A stretch of 64,000 bases of DNA from Planctomycetota bacterium (lineage in GTDB: Bacteria; Planctomycetota; PUPC01; JACPCR01). Below, piece after piece: positions 1 to 10,143 of this stretch. Each line of letters begins with the position of its first letter. Positions within the stretch are counted from its first letter, which is position 1. The stretch is from positions 1-64,000 of the forward strand of contig JACPCR010000052.1 of NCBI GenBank assembly GCA_016179685.1. The letters run 5' to 3'. The notes beneath the pieces are model-generated. The model was not told the DNA's origin. It saw nothing but the letters and a program-made list of their open reading frames with translations, and searched no databases. The position numbers and the translations under genes were made by a program.

Positions 1-582
1 AAGACTCCCACCTTGCAGCCCCCCCAGCCGCCCAAACACGAGCTGACCGCGCTCTCTCCACCCCAACTGAAGGCGGGCGATGCCCGCAACCGAAGCGTCT
101 GTCAATATCGGTTTGAGAATGTACCATCCGTCGGTCGGCCGTTTACCACGCGTCGGGCGTCGGTGTACCACCGGGGGGGCGCGCAGGCATGAGTGAGGGA
201 TAGGCTGCAGGCTTGGTTGGGAGTTGAGCGGGTCATGAGATGAACGGTATCCGGTGCTAGGAATTCCTCGTGAGTGACCGCCGGTGGGGCCGGCCCCACC
301 GGGGGTCACAGTGAGAGGGTTGTGTCTCCCGAATCGATGGTCGGACGCCCTCCAGCGGCGCCGCTGCCTGACAAAATACCGCACCTCACTTATCATCTGG
401 CTCGTGAATCATTCGGATAAGGCAGGCGCGGCGCGGAGTTGTTTAAACAGGCTTCGGGTGTCCGGTGTCCGCAACGTCGAAAGGGCCAGCGGCTGAGAAT
501 GGGCCATTGACTCTGGAGAGCCATGAGACCCCTCTGAGGTTTTCCGACACCTGACACCTTCCCCTCTACAGTGTGCCTCTCT
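1..582. other. Intergenic region upstream of the DUF58 gene
   Basis: No supported gene. One plus-strand frame is open from base 1 to a TGA at 190-192, but its translation is proline/arginine-rich with no recognisable motif, so a gene end here is not claimed. The clearest structure is the strong hairpin at 272-311. A MoxR-type ATPase gene often precedes a DUF58/BatA pair, and it would lie off the left edge if present. Confidence 0.5.
272..311. terminator. Strong GC hairpin, possible terminator
   Basis: Bases 281-302 form a perfect 22-nt palindrome (CCGGTGGGGCC and its complement). It is extended by GTGACC at 274-279 pairing with GGTCAC at 304-309. No T-run follows, so this is a stable hairpin of uncertain role. 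It may be the transcript end of a gene left of the window. Confidence 0.4.
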
Positions 583-1458
583 ATGGCGATCCTCGATTCG
601 GAATTCATGCAGAAGCTCGAGCAGCTCGAGTTGGTTTCCCGCAAGATCTTCACCGGCCGGATGAAGGGGGAACGGCGCTCCCGCAAGCGCGGGGTCAGCA
701 TCGAGTTCGCCGATTACCGGGATTACACCCCGGGCGACGACCTGCGCTTCGTGGATTGGAACGTCTACGGCCGGCTCGATCGCCTGTTTCTGAAGCTGTT
801 CATGGAAGAGGAGGACCTGTTCCTGTACCTGCTGGTGGACCGGAGTGCGTCGATGGATTTTGGATCGCCCACCAAGCTGGACTATGCGAAGAAGGTGGCG
901 GCCGCCCTCGGCTACATCGCCCTGGTCAACAGCGAGCGCGTCGCCGTCGGGGCCTTCAACGACGGACTCCGGGACTACTTCCGGCCGGCCCGCGGCCGCA
1001 AGCAAATGTGGAAACTGTTCCAGTTCCTCGAGGCCGTCCATGCCGACGGTTCCACCGTCCTGGCCGACTCCTGCCGCCACTTCGCCCTCCGACACCGCAC
1101 CAAGGGCGTCGTCGTCCTCCTGTCGGACTTCCTCGATCCCGCTGGCTACGAAAATGCCTTCCGCTTCTTCGTGGGACAGAAATATGACCTCTTCGCCATC
1201 CACGTCCTCAGCGAGGAGGAGGTCCATCCGCCGTTTGCGGGCGACCTCCGGCTGGTGGACGCGGAAAACGGCAGCCGGGCCGAGATCACCGTGAGCGGGC
1301 CGCTCCTGAAGACCTACCAGCGGCGGCTCGGCTTCTTCTGCGACTCCCTCAAGTCCTTCTGCACCCAGCGCGGGATCGCCTACTTGTACGCGACCACCGG
1401 GATACCTTTCGATCAGCTCATCCTCAGCTACCTGCGGCAAGGGGGCCTGGTGAAATGA
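583..1458 (+). CDS. DUF58 domain protein (VWA-like)
   Basis: Soluble 291-residue DUF58 protein. The N-terminal third carries the family block (RGVSIEFADYRDY near residue 33, then PGDDLRFVDWNVYG). From about residue 85 it has a von Willebrand A-like fold starting LLVDRSASM, which keeps the metal-site DxSxS pattern. DUF58 proteins are usually encoded with a MoxR AAA+ ATPase and BatA-type membrane VWA proteins. They are thought to act in chaperone-like assembly or envelope stress, but the biochemical role is not established. ATG 583 is preferred over GTG 571 because the family usually begins close to the LDxEFMxKLE segment. The stop overlaps the next start as ATGA, which indicates translational coupling. 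The MoxR partner is not in the window. Confidence 0.85.
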   Translation: MAILDSEFMQKLEQLELVSRKIFTGRMKGERRSRKRGVSIEFADYRDYTPGDDLRFVDWNVYGRLDRLFLKLFMEEEDLFLYLLVDRSASMDFGSPTKLDYAKKVAAALGYIALVNSERVAVGAFNDGLRDYFRPARGRKQMWKLFQFLEAVHADGSTVLADSCRHFALRHRTKGVVVLLSDFLDPAGYENAFRFFVGQKYDLFAIHVLSEEEVHPPFAGDLRLVDAENGSRAEITVSGPLLKTYQRRLGFFCDSLKSFCTQRGIAYLYATTGIPFDQLILSYLRQGGLVK

Positions 1459-3329
1459 GCACGTTCTTCGAAAGCCACTTCCTCGACGCCTCGGCACTCG
1501 GGTGGCTGGCAGGCCTCGCCCCTCTCATCATCCTCCTCTACTTCCTCAAGCTCAAACGCGAGGAATGGACCGTTCCCAGCACGCTCCTCTGGCAGCAAAG
1601 CATCGAGGACCTGCGGGTCAACGCGCCTTTCCAGCGCATCCGGCGCAACCTGCTCCTCTTCCTCCAACTCCTGATCTTGCTGCTCGCCGTGCTCGCCCTC
1701 GCCCGGCCCCTCTGGAATCTGAAACAGGAGCAGAGCCGGCGCACCATCGTCCTGATCGACACCTCCGCCAGCATGGCCGCGGAGGACATGGAGGGCACAC
1801 GGCTCGCCGCAGCCCAGCGGGCAGCCCTCGAGCTCGTCTCCAATATGGTCGCCGCCGATCAGATGGCCGTCATCCGGTTCGCCGCACAGTCCTCCGTCCT
1901 CTCCCCCTTTACCAGCGACCGCGGCCGCCTGCGCGAGGCCATCGAAGGCCTTCAAGTCGAGGCCACCGAGACGAGCCTCCGCGACGGCTTGACCATCGCC
2001 TTCTCCCTCGCGAGGGCGCAGCCGGGCGAGGACCGCCGGGCCGAGGTCCATCTCTTCAGCGACGGCCGCTTCGGCGACCTGGGGGAGCTGGGCGCCCTGT
2101 CCGGCGAGGTGACCTACCATCCGATGGGCCGCAGCGGCCGCAACGTCGGCCTCGTGGCCCTCGACGTCGGGTACTCCTCAGGCCCCGAGTCCTCCAGCGA
2201 AATCTTCTACAGCCTCGAGAACTTCGACGCCGCCGAAACGGAGGTCACCGTCGAGTTCACCTTCAATGATGCGCTCATCGGCGTCAAGAAGGGCAAGATC
2301 GGGCCAGGACTCCGGCTCTCGGACCTCGCCCCCTCCACGGGCAACCGCGAGGGGATTCTCAAGGTCCAGATCATCGGCAACGACGCGTTCCCCCTGGATA
2401 ATACCGGCTGGGCCGTGGTCCGCCGGCCCGGCAGGACCCGCGTGTTCCTCGTCGGCGAGGGCGATTTCTTCCTCACCCGGGCGCTCCAGGTGTCCGGCGC
2501 CGAAATCACACCCATCGCGCCCGCCGATTACCGGCCAGCCATGGCCGAGGAGGCCGACATCGTCCTCTTCGACGGCTGGTCGCCCCCTCAGACCGGCCGC
2601 GGCAGCTTCATCTTCCATAACGCACACCCGGTCATCCCGGGCCTGTCCGTCGGCGAAAACGCGGAGTCCCCTCTCATCCTGGACTGGGATCAGACGCATC
2701 CGCTCATGCGCTTCTTCTCCCTGGCCGAGGTGTTCGTCCTGGAGATGCCCCGCATCACCCACCCCAACTGGATGAGGGTCCTGGCCCAGACGACGGAGGG
2801 ACCCCTGATCCTCTGCTCGGAACAGGAGAATTTCCGGGCTCTTTACCTGCCGTTCCATATCAGCCGGGTATCGAATTTCTCCGCGCAAGGGACATTCCCC
2901 ATCTTTGTCCTCAATGCCCTGCGGTGGCTGCCGACGCGGGGCGTCCACGGCCCCCGCCAGTTCCGGACGGGCGAGACGCTGATCGCGGCGGCCGGAACGC
3001 ACTCGGAGCTGATGGTGGTGGACCCTCTGGGCCGGCGTCACAACGTGGCCGCAGCCAACGGGCGCGTCCTCTTCCCCCTCACGACCCAAACGGGCGTCTA
3101 CCAGGTCCTGGGCGCCGGTCCACAGCCCGAGCCCTATGCCTGCAACCTCCTGAGCGCCGCCGAATCCAGGATAGCCCCCGTGGAGGACTTCAAGCTCAAG
3201 GGCGCCGAGGTGAAGGCCGAGGCGGGCGTGGCGCGGGTCAATCGCGAGATTTGGCACTGGCTCATCCTCGCTGCCTTCTTCATCCTTCTCTTCGAATGGT
3301 ACGTCTACAACGCCAAGGTCTACATTTAA
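1455..3329 (+). CDS. BatA-like membrane protein with VWA domain
   Basis: 624-residue membrane protein. The N-terminus matches the BatA/aerotolerance-regulator domain: hydrophobic segments at about 16-32 and 65-84 flank a basic loop. A VWA domain follows, with metal-site motif DTSASM at 102-107. A long domain of unclear fold covers about 300-590, and a last membrane helix near 598-618 is rich in W and F. It is probably a membrane-anchored partner of the overlapping DUF58 protein. The family is linked to MoxR complexes; the exact function is unknown. It ends only 7 bases from the convergent gene on the other strand. Confidence 0.82.
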   Translation: MSTFFESHFLDASALGWLAGLAPLIILLYFLKLKREEWTVPSTLLWQQSIEDLRVNAPFQRIRRNLLLFLQLLILLLAVLALARPLWNLKQEQSRRTIVLIDTSASMAAEDMEGTRLAAAQRAALELVSNMVAADQMAVIRFAAQSSVLSPFTSDRGRLREAIEGLQVEATETSLRDGLTIAFSLARAQPGEDRRAEVHLFSDGRFGDLGELGALSGEVTYHPMGRSGRNVGLVALDVGYSSGPESSSEIFYSLENFDAAETEVTVEFTFNDALIGVKKGKIGPGLRLSDLAPSTGNREGILKVQIIGNDAFPLDNTGWAVVRRPGRTRVFLVGEGDFFLTRALQVSGAEITPIAPADYRPAMAEEADIVLFDGWSPPQTGRGSFIFHNAHPVIPGLSVGENAESPLILDWDQTHPLMRFFSLAEVFVLEMPRITHPNWMRVLAQTTEGPLILCSEQENFRALYLPFHISRVSNFSAQGTFPIFVLNALRWLPTRGVHGPRQFRTGETLIAAAGTHSELMVVDPLGRRHNVAAANGRVLFPLTTQTGVYQVLGAGPQPEPYACNLLSAAESRIAPVEDFKLKGAEVKAEAGVARVNREIWHWLILAAFFILLFEWYVYNAKVYI

Positions 3330-3335
3330 GGCGGG

Positions 3336-4403
3336 CTAAGACGGGACTTGATACCGCCGGAGCCTGTCCTCATCGACTTGTACGCCGAGCCCGGGCCCCT
3401 GGGGCACCCGAAGCGTCCCGCCCTGGAACTCGAAAGGCTTGGCCAGCACGTCGTCCGTGAGGCCGTGGTAGCAGGTGTCGTTGGGGCCTGAAAAATTGGG
3501 GGTCGAAGCCGCCATGTGCAGGACGGCCGCGGTCTTCAGCCCGAGATCATGCGAACAGTGCATCATGCAGGGGACGCCCCAAGCCTCGGCCGTGATGGCC
3601 ACCTTCTTCACGCGCCAGAGGCCGCCGGCCGCCGGAGTATCCGGCATCAGCATGTCCGCCGCTCCGGCCGAAAGGATCGGAAGCACGGATTGCGGGTTGC
3701 CGATAGGCATGTTCAGGAAGAGGCGCACTCCGATTTCTCGGCGGAAACGTGCCAGGATGCGCGGGTCTTCAGCGGGGCAGGGGTCCTCGAAGCATTCTAC
3801 GCCCAGGCTTTTCACGGCTCTGAGGAGCTTCTCCGCCCGCTCCACGCTATGGCCCGAGTTGGCGTCGGGCCGAAGGACGGCGCTGTGGCCGACCGCCTTC
3901 TGGATGGCCTCGGCGATCTGGATGTCCTCCTCGACCTCTCTTCCGGCTTTGGTCTTCAGGAAGCGAAATCCCCATCGTTCCACGTACTCCCGGGCCGTGG
4001 CGGCCGAATCACCCGGCTTCTTGAGTCCCATGCACGCGCAGAAGTCCACGACGTCCCGCAGTCTCCCTCCCCAGAGCTCGCACAAGGGCAGCCCAGCCTT
4101 CTTGCCGAGGAGGTCCCAGAGGGCCATCTCGACGCCCGAGATGGGGCCGGCTTGGAGTCCCGCTTTTTCCATCTGGACGACCGCACTTTCGATGCCCGTG
4201 ACGGATACGCCCGCCAGGACGGTGTTCGGGTCCAGGGTAAAGTTGCCCTGGCCTTCTCCCCAGCCGACAAGGCCCGCATCCGTCGTCACCCGGACGATGA
4301 GGGGTGAAGCCGCGGTGGCATCGCCCCGGCGGCCAGTGTAGGGGCCCAAGGGAGGCGCATAGGGAATTCGCACGCGTGTCCAGGAAATCTGTTGGATGTT
4401 CAT
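3336..4403 (-). CDS. Enolase-superfamily (MR/MLE) dehydratase or racemase
   Basis: 355-residue mandelate racemase/muconate lactonising family protein, likely acting on a sugar acid. The capping domain is followed by a barrel with the catalytic lysine in FLKTKAG, the metal ligands in RPDANSG and CFEDPCP, and a His-Asp pair suggested by MPDTPAAGG and MMHCSHDLG. The third metal-ligand segment reads LNMPIGNP instead of the common GE motif. An Asn at this position is seen in glucarate-dehydratase-like enzymes, so a dehydratase is a reasonable guess, but the substrate cannot be read from sequence. The start is taken at the last of three nearby ATGs (4403) because the family begins with a short strand; ATG 4412 is equally possible. 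The upstream region carries leader repeat A1. Confidence 0.8.
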   Translation of the reverse strand: MNIQQISWTRVRIPYAPPLGPYTGRRGDATAASPLIVRVTTDAGLVGWGEGQGNFTLDPNTVLAGVSVTGIESAVVQMEKAGLQAGPISGVEMALWDLLGKKAGLPLCELWGGRLRDVVDFCACMGLKKPGDSAATAREYVERWGFRFLKTKAGREVEEDIQIAEAIQKAVGHSAVLRPDANSGHSVERAEKLLRAVKSLGVECFEDPCPAEDPRILARFRREIGVRLFLNMPIGNPQSVLPILSAGAADMLMPDTPAAGGLWRVKKVAITAEAWGVPCMMHCSHDLGLKTAAVLHMAASTPNFSGPNDTCYHGLTDDVLAKPFEFQGGTLRVPQGPGLGVQVDEDRLRRYQVPS

Positions 4404-4405
4404 AG

Positions 4406-4481
4406 GCGTCATGGAAACACGAGGCGCTTGGGGCGTCAAACCTGAAAAAACTTTTTGAGTTTGAGTTGCACCTTAAAGGCT
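4406..4481 (-). repeat. Leader repeat family A, copy A1
   Basis: First of six related sequences (A1-A6). Read on the minus strand it runs AAGGTGCAACTCAAACTC, then AAAAAGTTTTTTCAGG, then a small hairpin GACGC-CCCAA-GCGCC, ending a few bases before the start of the enolase-superfamily gene. On its far side is palindrome B1, so the order is palindrome, GC-rich spacer, leader repeat, gene. The same order is seen at 37.6 kb, 12.1 kb, 15.7 kb and 41.3 kb. Confidence 0.75.
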
Positions 4482-4531
4482 TCCCTTTCCGCGTCCGGGT
4501 TGGGCCGGCGAAGCCGGGCCAGCCCTGGCTT

Positions 4532-4568
4532 CGAAATCCGCGTAGCCCGGATGGCGCAGCGGATTTCA
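4532..4568. repeat. GAAATCCGC palindrome (family B), copy B1
   Basis: GAAATCCGC at 4533-4541 pairs with GCGGATTTC at 4559-4567 around an inner GCCC-GGAT-GGC segment. Near-identical palindromes occur at 12103-12136, 15675-15709, 37741-37774 and 41408-41441. All five lie 5-prime of a family A leader repeat. It is REP-like in size and shape; no RAYT transposase gene is in the window. Confidence 0.8.
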
Positions 4569-4600
4569 TGAGGTTCGCTTCCGTGGGGAACCGAAACCGC

Positions 4601-4606
4601 TATAAT
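4601..4606 (+). promoter_or_regulatory. Putative -10 box of the acyl-CoA mutase gene
   Basis: A perfect TATAAT lies 26 bases before the ATG at 4632, in the only AT-rich stretch of the divergent intergenic region. No clear -35 box stands at 17 bases; CTTCCG at 4578-4583 is the best candidate. Confidence 0.45.
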
Positions 4607-4631
4607 ACAAGTAATTCTGGGGAAATTCGAT

Positions 4632-6314
<1,683 letters not shown>

Positions 6315-6331
6315 GTGCCGGGGTGGCGCCG

Positions 6332-6366
6332 TTCGGACAACGGCTTAGGCCGTCACTCCAACTGGC
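6332..6366 (+). repeat. Dispersed repeat family C, copy between mutase subunits
   Basis: The stretch CGGACAACGGCTTAGGCC followed by GTCACTCCAAC recurs at 13868-13905, in reverse at 7086-7112, and split by an insert at 40552-40632. GGCT/AGCC-type pairing makes a short hairpin. Here the element fills most of the gap between the two mutase subunits. Confidence 0.6.
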
Positions 6367-6399
6367 GTTGCGACCAAAGATTGCGGTAGGAGGCCTGCT

Positions 6400-6837
6400 A
6401 TGAATACCGAGCCATCTGTTCCAACACCCATCCCTCGGCGCGTCCTGATTGCCAAGATCGGTCTCGATGGACACGACCGCGGTGCCAAGATCATCGCCGC
6501 CGCCCTGCGCGACGCGGGTATGGAAGTCGTCTATACCGGCCTGCATCAGACCCCGGAGATGATCGCCGCTACGGCGGTTCAGGAGGACGTGGACCTGGTG
6601 GGCGTGAGTATCCTGTCCGGCGCGCACCTGACGCTCGTGCCGAAGCTGCTGAAGCTGCTTGCCGAGCAGCAGGCCGCGGACATCCCGGTCGTCGTGGGCG
6701 GAATCATCCCCCGGTCGGACAGCCAGGCCATGGAGAAGCTCGGCGTTGCCCGCGTCTTCACGCCGGGCGCATCGCTTTCCGAGATCACGGCGGCCGTCCG
6801 CGAGCTGGCTTCGAAGGCAAGAGCTGCCGCGTCGTGA
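6400..6837 (+). CDS. B12-binding small subunit of acyl-CoA mutase
   Basis: 145-residue cobalamin-binding domain with the base-off/His-on signature: DGHDRG (DxHxxG, near residues 24-29), then VGVSILSG and VVGGIIP, which form the B12 pocket. It lies just downstream of the catalytic subunit on the same strand and should form the active mutase with it. The length matches stand-alone small subunits of the methylmalonyl/isobutyryl family. The start at ATG 6400 is preceded by AGGAGG-like GTAGGAGG at about 6387-6394, a good ribosome-binding site. The 85-base gap to the large subunit is mostly repeat family C. Confidence 0.92.
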   Translation: MNTEPSVPTPIPRRVLIAKIGLDGHDRGAKIIAAALRDAGMEVVYTGLHQTPEMIAATAVQEDVDLVGVSILSGAHLTLVPKLLKLLAEQQAADIPVVVGGIIPRSDSQAMEKLGVARVFTPGASLSEITAAVRELASKARAAAS

Positions 6838-7167
6838 AATAGGCCCGCCGCCGTGCGGCAGGGAGTAGCGAAGCGCTCGTGCGCTTCGACCGCGTTTCTC
6901 GGCCCGCACGGAGCAGAGCCGCCGCTCTGCGGCGGGTGTCGGTGGTTGACGCCGCCGCGGTCGGTATCGGGGGGCATGAATCCAATATGGCTTCGGCGCT
7001 CGCAGCCGGAGTGCCACCGCGACAATTCCCAATCGGACGCCGCTTGCTCCGCTGCGTGGGTGACGACCACGACAGCGTTAGATTCTGGCGTAAGTCGTTG
7101 GAGTGACGGCAATAGTCTTTAGCCCGGATTTCTCATCCCGCCGGGACGAGAAATCCGGGCTAAGGAG
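6838..7167. other. Intergenic region of repeats between convergent genes
   Basis: No gene seen. It holds a short hairpin (GCGAAGCG pairing with CGCTTCG, about 6870-6889), an end of repeat family C at about 7064-7112 on the minus strand, and the long palindrome at 7119-7163. Confidence 0.6.
7119..7163. terminator. 45-nt palindrome, probable bidirectional terminator or fused IS ends
   Basis: TTAGCCCGGATTTCTC at 7119-7134 pairs perfectly with GAGAAATCCGGGCTAA at 7148-7163, and the loop itself contains TCCCG/CGGGA. It stands between two convergent genes, a natural place for a two-way terminator. The same terminal sequence is found as the ends of the 113-bp element at 33264-33376. It may therefore be two insertion-element ends joined back to back. 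Confidence 0.6.
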
Positions 7168-8046
7168 TCACAAGCCAGGCCAGTCGCGAGGCAGGAAAAG
7201 GATTTGATCTGACCCCAGCTCGCCGTCTCGTAGCACCACGAACAGCACGGCGGCAACGAGGTCCGCGGACGTGCCCGGGTTGCGGGCATGTCCGCCCTCG
7301 CGCAGCCACTCATCCAGGCGGGATATCGCCTCGGCCGACCCCGCGCCTTCGGGCCAGCCGGCGTCCAGCACCTGGCGCGCCCGCCGAGCCGCTTCTTCCG
7401 ACTCCGCCCGCCCCCGCTTGCGCGCGATCAGGGTGTCCGGGAATTCCGCCATCAGGGACAGGTGCAGTCGAATGATTGGCGTCTCCAGGCCTCGGAAACG
7501 GGCACGCTCGGACCGGAATGTGGAGAGGCCGAATCCCAGGACGTCCTCAAAATCGTTCGCATACTGCCGGGCAATCCTGTCCCGGTCCGCGGCCAGAGCC
7601 ATGGCTTGCCGCAGGGTGCAGGCCGGCGGCTGCGACACGTCCTGGGCATCGACGCGGCCGAGGCCGCCCGGATGGGCGCGGCGGATGGCCTCATAGGCCC
7701 ACTCCGCGTCCTGGCGCGTCAGGCCGGCGAGCACCTGGGCCACGCCTTCCCGCATGGGTGCACCTCGGGGGACCGCCGCGAGGGGCGCGAACAACAGGAT
7801 CATGCCGAGGTTGGTATTGCTGGGGACCCGGCGCTGGGTCGCCTCGACCGCCTCGAGGATGGTCCTGCCCACCCCTGCGTCCTCTGCCCGGCCCATCGCT
7901 GGCGCCATCGCCATGGCGCTCAAGATGAAGTCCAGATAGGTCACGTCCTCGAAATCGGCGAAGCGGTGCACGTTGCCCGGCTTGCGAGCCGTCACCTCGA
8001 GAAGACAGGCGATTTGGGCACATTCCACGATGGAAGGGGGTGTCAT
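7168..8046 (-). CDS. CitG/MdcB-like protein of the H4MPT gene block
   Basis: 292-residue protein related to triphosphoribosyl-dephospho-CoA synthase (CitG/MdcB). Family marks are ARKPGNVHR near residue 20, an Asn-Thr-Asn-Leu-Gly segment (PSNTNLGMILL near 94), and a C-terminal HARNPGTSADLVAA. Relatives without citrate lyase partners are common in methylotroph H4MPT clusters, where they are suspected of making the methanofuran/H4MPT cofactors. No citrate or malonate decarboxylase gene is nearby, so a cofactor role fits better than acyl-carrier maturation. It is the last gene of the minus-strand block, and the long palindrome follows its stop. Confidence 0.75.
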   Translation of the reverse strand: MTPPSIVECAQIACLLEVTARKPGNVHRFADFEDVTYLDFILSAMAMAPAMGRAEDAGVGRTILEAVEATQRRVPSNTNLGMILLFAPLAAVPRGAPMREGVAQVLAGLTRQDAEWAYEAIRRAHPGGLGRVDAQDVSQPPACTLRQAMALAADRDRIARQYANDFEDVLGFGLSTFRSERARFRGLETPIIRLHLSLMAEFPDTLIARKRGRAESEEAARRARQVLDAGWPEGAGSAEAISRLDEWLREGGHARNPGTSADLVAAVLFVVLRDGELGSDQILFLPRDWPGL

Positions 8047-8157
8047 GGTTCAAAAACGAATCGCGTGAGAAAACGCTCCTTCGGCTGCGAATGAAATCCG
8101 CGGCAGGAGATAACGGGTCTCGGGCCCAGTGCCCGGTGAACAGTATACGCCGGATCA

Positions 8158-9036
8158 TCAAGGCCGTGACGCCGCGAAGGCCAGAAGACGCGCGGCCACG
8201 TCCACGCCGGTCGCCGCCGAGATCGCCTGCCAGCCGGGCACCGAATTGGCCTCGATCACGTATGGGCCGCGGCCGTCGGGTCCGTAGAGCAGGTCGATGC
8301 CCGCCACTTGCGCATCCAGCGCCCGGGCGGCGGCAACGGCCAGTCTGGCCTCCTGGGCGGAAAGCTCAACCGGCTCGGCCGCGGCCCCTTGAGCCACGTT
8401 GGTGCGCCAATCGCCAGTGGACCGGCGTCGCATCGCGGCAATGACCTCGCCGCCCAGCACCAAAGCCCGGAGGTCCCAGCCGGGGTGGTGGATGAATTCC
8501 TGGACATACAACACGGCGTCAAGGCGCTCGAGCGTGGTGAAGGTCCGGTACGCCAGCTCCTCATCGTTCACCCGGACCATCCCTTTGCCCAGGGAGCCGA
8601 ACAGCGGCTTGACAACCACGTCGCGACCCAGCCGGTGGAAAGCATCGAGGGCGGCCTCGGAGTCCTCGCAGACCACGGTACGAGGAACGAGAAGACCCGA
8701 GGCTTCGAGCCGGGCGCTGGCGAGAAACTTGTCCACACAGGCCTCGATGGCCCTCGGGCCGTTGATCACGCGAACACCGGACCCCACGAGCCGGTGGAGA
8801 AAATCCATCCGGAAGACGATCTGCTCGAGCGATCCGGGAGGAAGGGTGCGAACCAGGACGCAGCCGGTCTCCCGAAGAGAGATGCCTCCGCCCTCGGTCC
8901 GGGGAGCGGCCTCCCCCAGGCCGGCGCGCAGCAGCCGGAAGGAGATGGGAACGATGTCGTGGCCGGCCGCCCGGGCGGCCCGTTCCAAGTCCCGCACGTG
9001 CCAACCCTTGCTCGAAGTCAGGACGGCGAAGCGCAT
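8158..9036 (-). CDS. RimK-like ATP-grasp ligase, likely H4MPT biosynthesis
   Basis: 292-residue ATP-grasp protein of the RimK/MptN group. The N-terminal domain (MRFAVLTSSKGWHV) is followed by the ATP-grasp core: VVKPLFGSLGKGMVRV for the P-loop region, YVQEFIHHPGWDLRALVLGG, and the metal/ATP end GPYVIEANSVPGWQ. Relatives add glutamate to tetrahydromethanopterin or to ribosomal S6 and coenzyme F420. Placement directly after mch and next to a CitG-like gene points to H4MPT or methanofuran side-chain synthesis. Its leader contains a perfect 17-bp hairpin that includes the GGAGG ribosome-binding sequence. Confidence 0.78.
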   Translation of the reverse strand: MRFAVLTSSKGWHVRDLERAARAAGHDIVPISFRLLRAGLGEAAPRTEGGGISLRETGCVLVRTLPPGSLEQIVFRMDFLHRLVGSGVRVINGPRAIEACVDKFLASARLEASGLLVPRTVVCEDSEAALDAFHRLGRDVVVKPLFGSLGKGMVRVNDEELAYRTFTTLERLDAVLYVQEFIHHPGWDLRALVLGGEVIAAMRRRSTGDWRTNVAQGAAAEPVELSAQEARLAVAAARALDAQVAGIDLLYGPDGRGPYVIEANSVPGWQAISAATGVDVAARLLAFAASRP

Positions 9037-9041
9037 GGCCG

Positions 9042-9087
9042 AGACCTCCAGGACGGGGGTGAGGAGACATCCCCGTCCTGGAGGTCT
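9042..9087 (-). promoter_or_regulatory. Perfect 17-bp hairpin burying the ribosome-binding site of the ATP-grasp gene
   Basis: AGACCTCCAGGACGGGG (9042-9058) and its exact complement (9071-9087) enclose a 12-nt loop. On the minus-strand transcript the 3-prime arm contains TGGAGG, which ends about 10 bases before the AUG at 9036. The likely Shine-Dalgarno sequence is thus paired whenever the hairpin forms. This could damp translation of the ligase relative to mch or act as a processing/stability element. Confidence 0.6.
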
Positions 9088-9132
9088 ACCTTCCCGGGTT
9101 CAGAAGTGGCGGAGCACTTCCACACTCGATGA

Positions 9133-10089
9133 CTACTGGAAAAATGACCGTTCAAGGAGGGCGATGTTCCTGCTTCCGAACTGGAAGGACCGGCCCGTAT
9201 CGACGTTCTCAAAGGTGATCTCGGCCGGGCTGAAGAGCAGCTTATCGATCTTGTAGAAGTCGTGGTTGTAGCGTTTGAAGATTTCGGAGAACGGATCGCC
9301 GTAGTCCGGGGAGGCGCTGGAGGGCGTCTTCGGCCCGATGGTCTCGAGGCTGGCGTCGTCGCCCCGAACGCGGAGCTTCACGGAAGCCCCGTACAGGATG
9401 GCGTCATTGGTGCGTCCGATGGCGGCGAGATCGTCCTTGGCGACGGGCGGCATCGGGGCCGAGCCCTCTCCACAGACCACCCGATGAAGGTCAAAGCCAA
9501 GCTCCAGGAGCTTGTGCAAAGCGGTCTCCACGGAGCGCGCGACCACCTGGAAGCCGCCAGCCATGCTGGCCGTCGGCGCCAGGAACAGGTAAATCTTCTG
9601 GGGCGGGAGGTGAAGCTTGTCCGCCAGGTAGTCGACCACTTCCGCGGAGGGGAACTGGCGGGTTTCGAGCACGCCGAGGGCGACGTCGCATTTTTCACGG
9701 CATCCGATGACGTCGAAGAGCGGCTCGGCCCCGTAGAGGGCCCGCATGGGACCCGAGCCGATGGCGAAATACTTGCCGGACGCGATCTGCCATCCCGCGT
9801 ATTGCGACCCCATGCAGGCCTGGACCGGATACTCGGAACGGACGCACACGAGGGGGCAGGAGGTTCCGGACACGGCATGCTCCTTCCAGCCCACCGTGCC
9901 GAGGTTGGCCAAGCAGACGCGGGCGAGCCAGGCGCCGGCGCTGAGGCCGCCCTGAGCCTGGATGCCGAAGTCGAATCCTCGGGCGCCGCGGGGCAGCTCC
10001 AAAGGCTTGACGCCCAGGCCCTCGGCGTAGTGCGTGACCTCGCTGACCAGTTGATAGGCCCGATGATTCAGGGATAGGGATGCCGGCAT
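9133..10089 (-). CDS. mch: Methenyltetrahydromethanopterin cyclohydrolase
   Basis: 318-residue Mch, which interconverts methenyl-H4MPT and 5-formyl-H4MPT in the cytoplasmic C1 pathway. Family segments are visible throughout: VTHYAEGLGV near 18, VSGTSCPLVCVRS, QACMGSQYAGW, FFAIGSGPMRAL-type FAIGSGPMRALYG, and APTASMAGGFQVVARSVETALHK. Length fits the family (about 315-325). ATG 10089 was chosen because the protein then starts at the conserved SLN segment and GCAGGAGG sits at a proper distance upstream. It lies between fhcC and the ATP-grasp gene on the same strand, each gap holding long hairpins. Confidence 0.95.
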   Translation of the reverse strand: MPASLSLNHRAYQLVSEVTHYAEGLGVKPLELPRGARGFDFGIQAQGGLSAGAWLARVCLANLGTVGWKEHAVSGTSCPLVCVRSEYPVQACMGSQYAGWQIASGKYFAIGSGPMRALYGAEPLFDVIGCREKCDVALGVLETRQFPSAEVVDYLADKLHLPPQKIYLFLAPTASMAGGFQVVARSVETALHKLLELGFDLHRVVCGEGSAPMPPVAKDDLAAIGRTNDAILYGASVKLRVRGDDASLETIGPKTPSSASPDYGDPFSEIFKRYNHDFYKIDKLLFSPAEITFENVDTGRSFQFGSRNIALLERSFFQ

Positions 10090-10101
10090 AAGACCTCCTG
10101 C

Positions 10102-10143
10102 TCTTCCACGATGAAGGTGCGGCTGCACCTCCATCGTGGAAGA
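10102..10143 (-). promoter_or_regulatory. Long hairpin upstream of mch
   Basis: The 5-prime arm CTTCCACGATGAAGGTGC and its near-exact complement (one mismatch) are separated by only four bases. The hairpin ends just before the ribosome-binding site of mch. It directly abuts the second, perfect hairpin at 10144-10193. Confidence 0.6.

Noticed and set aside
1-192. Open frame at the left edge as the end of an upstream gene
   Set aside because: Proline/arginine-rich, no recognised C-terminus; cannot be told from chance.
409-1497. Long antisense frame opposite the DUF58 gene
   Set aside because: Low-complexity translation (E/G/A/V-rich), no domain, and fully overlapped by a recognised gene; typical GC-driven shadow.
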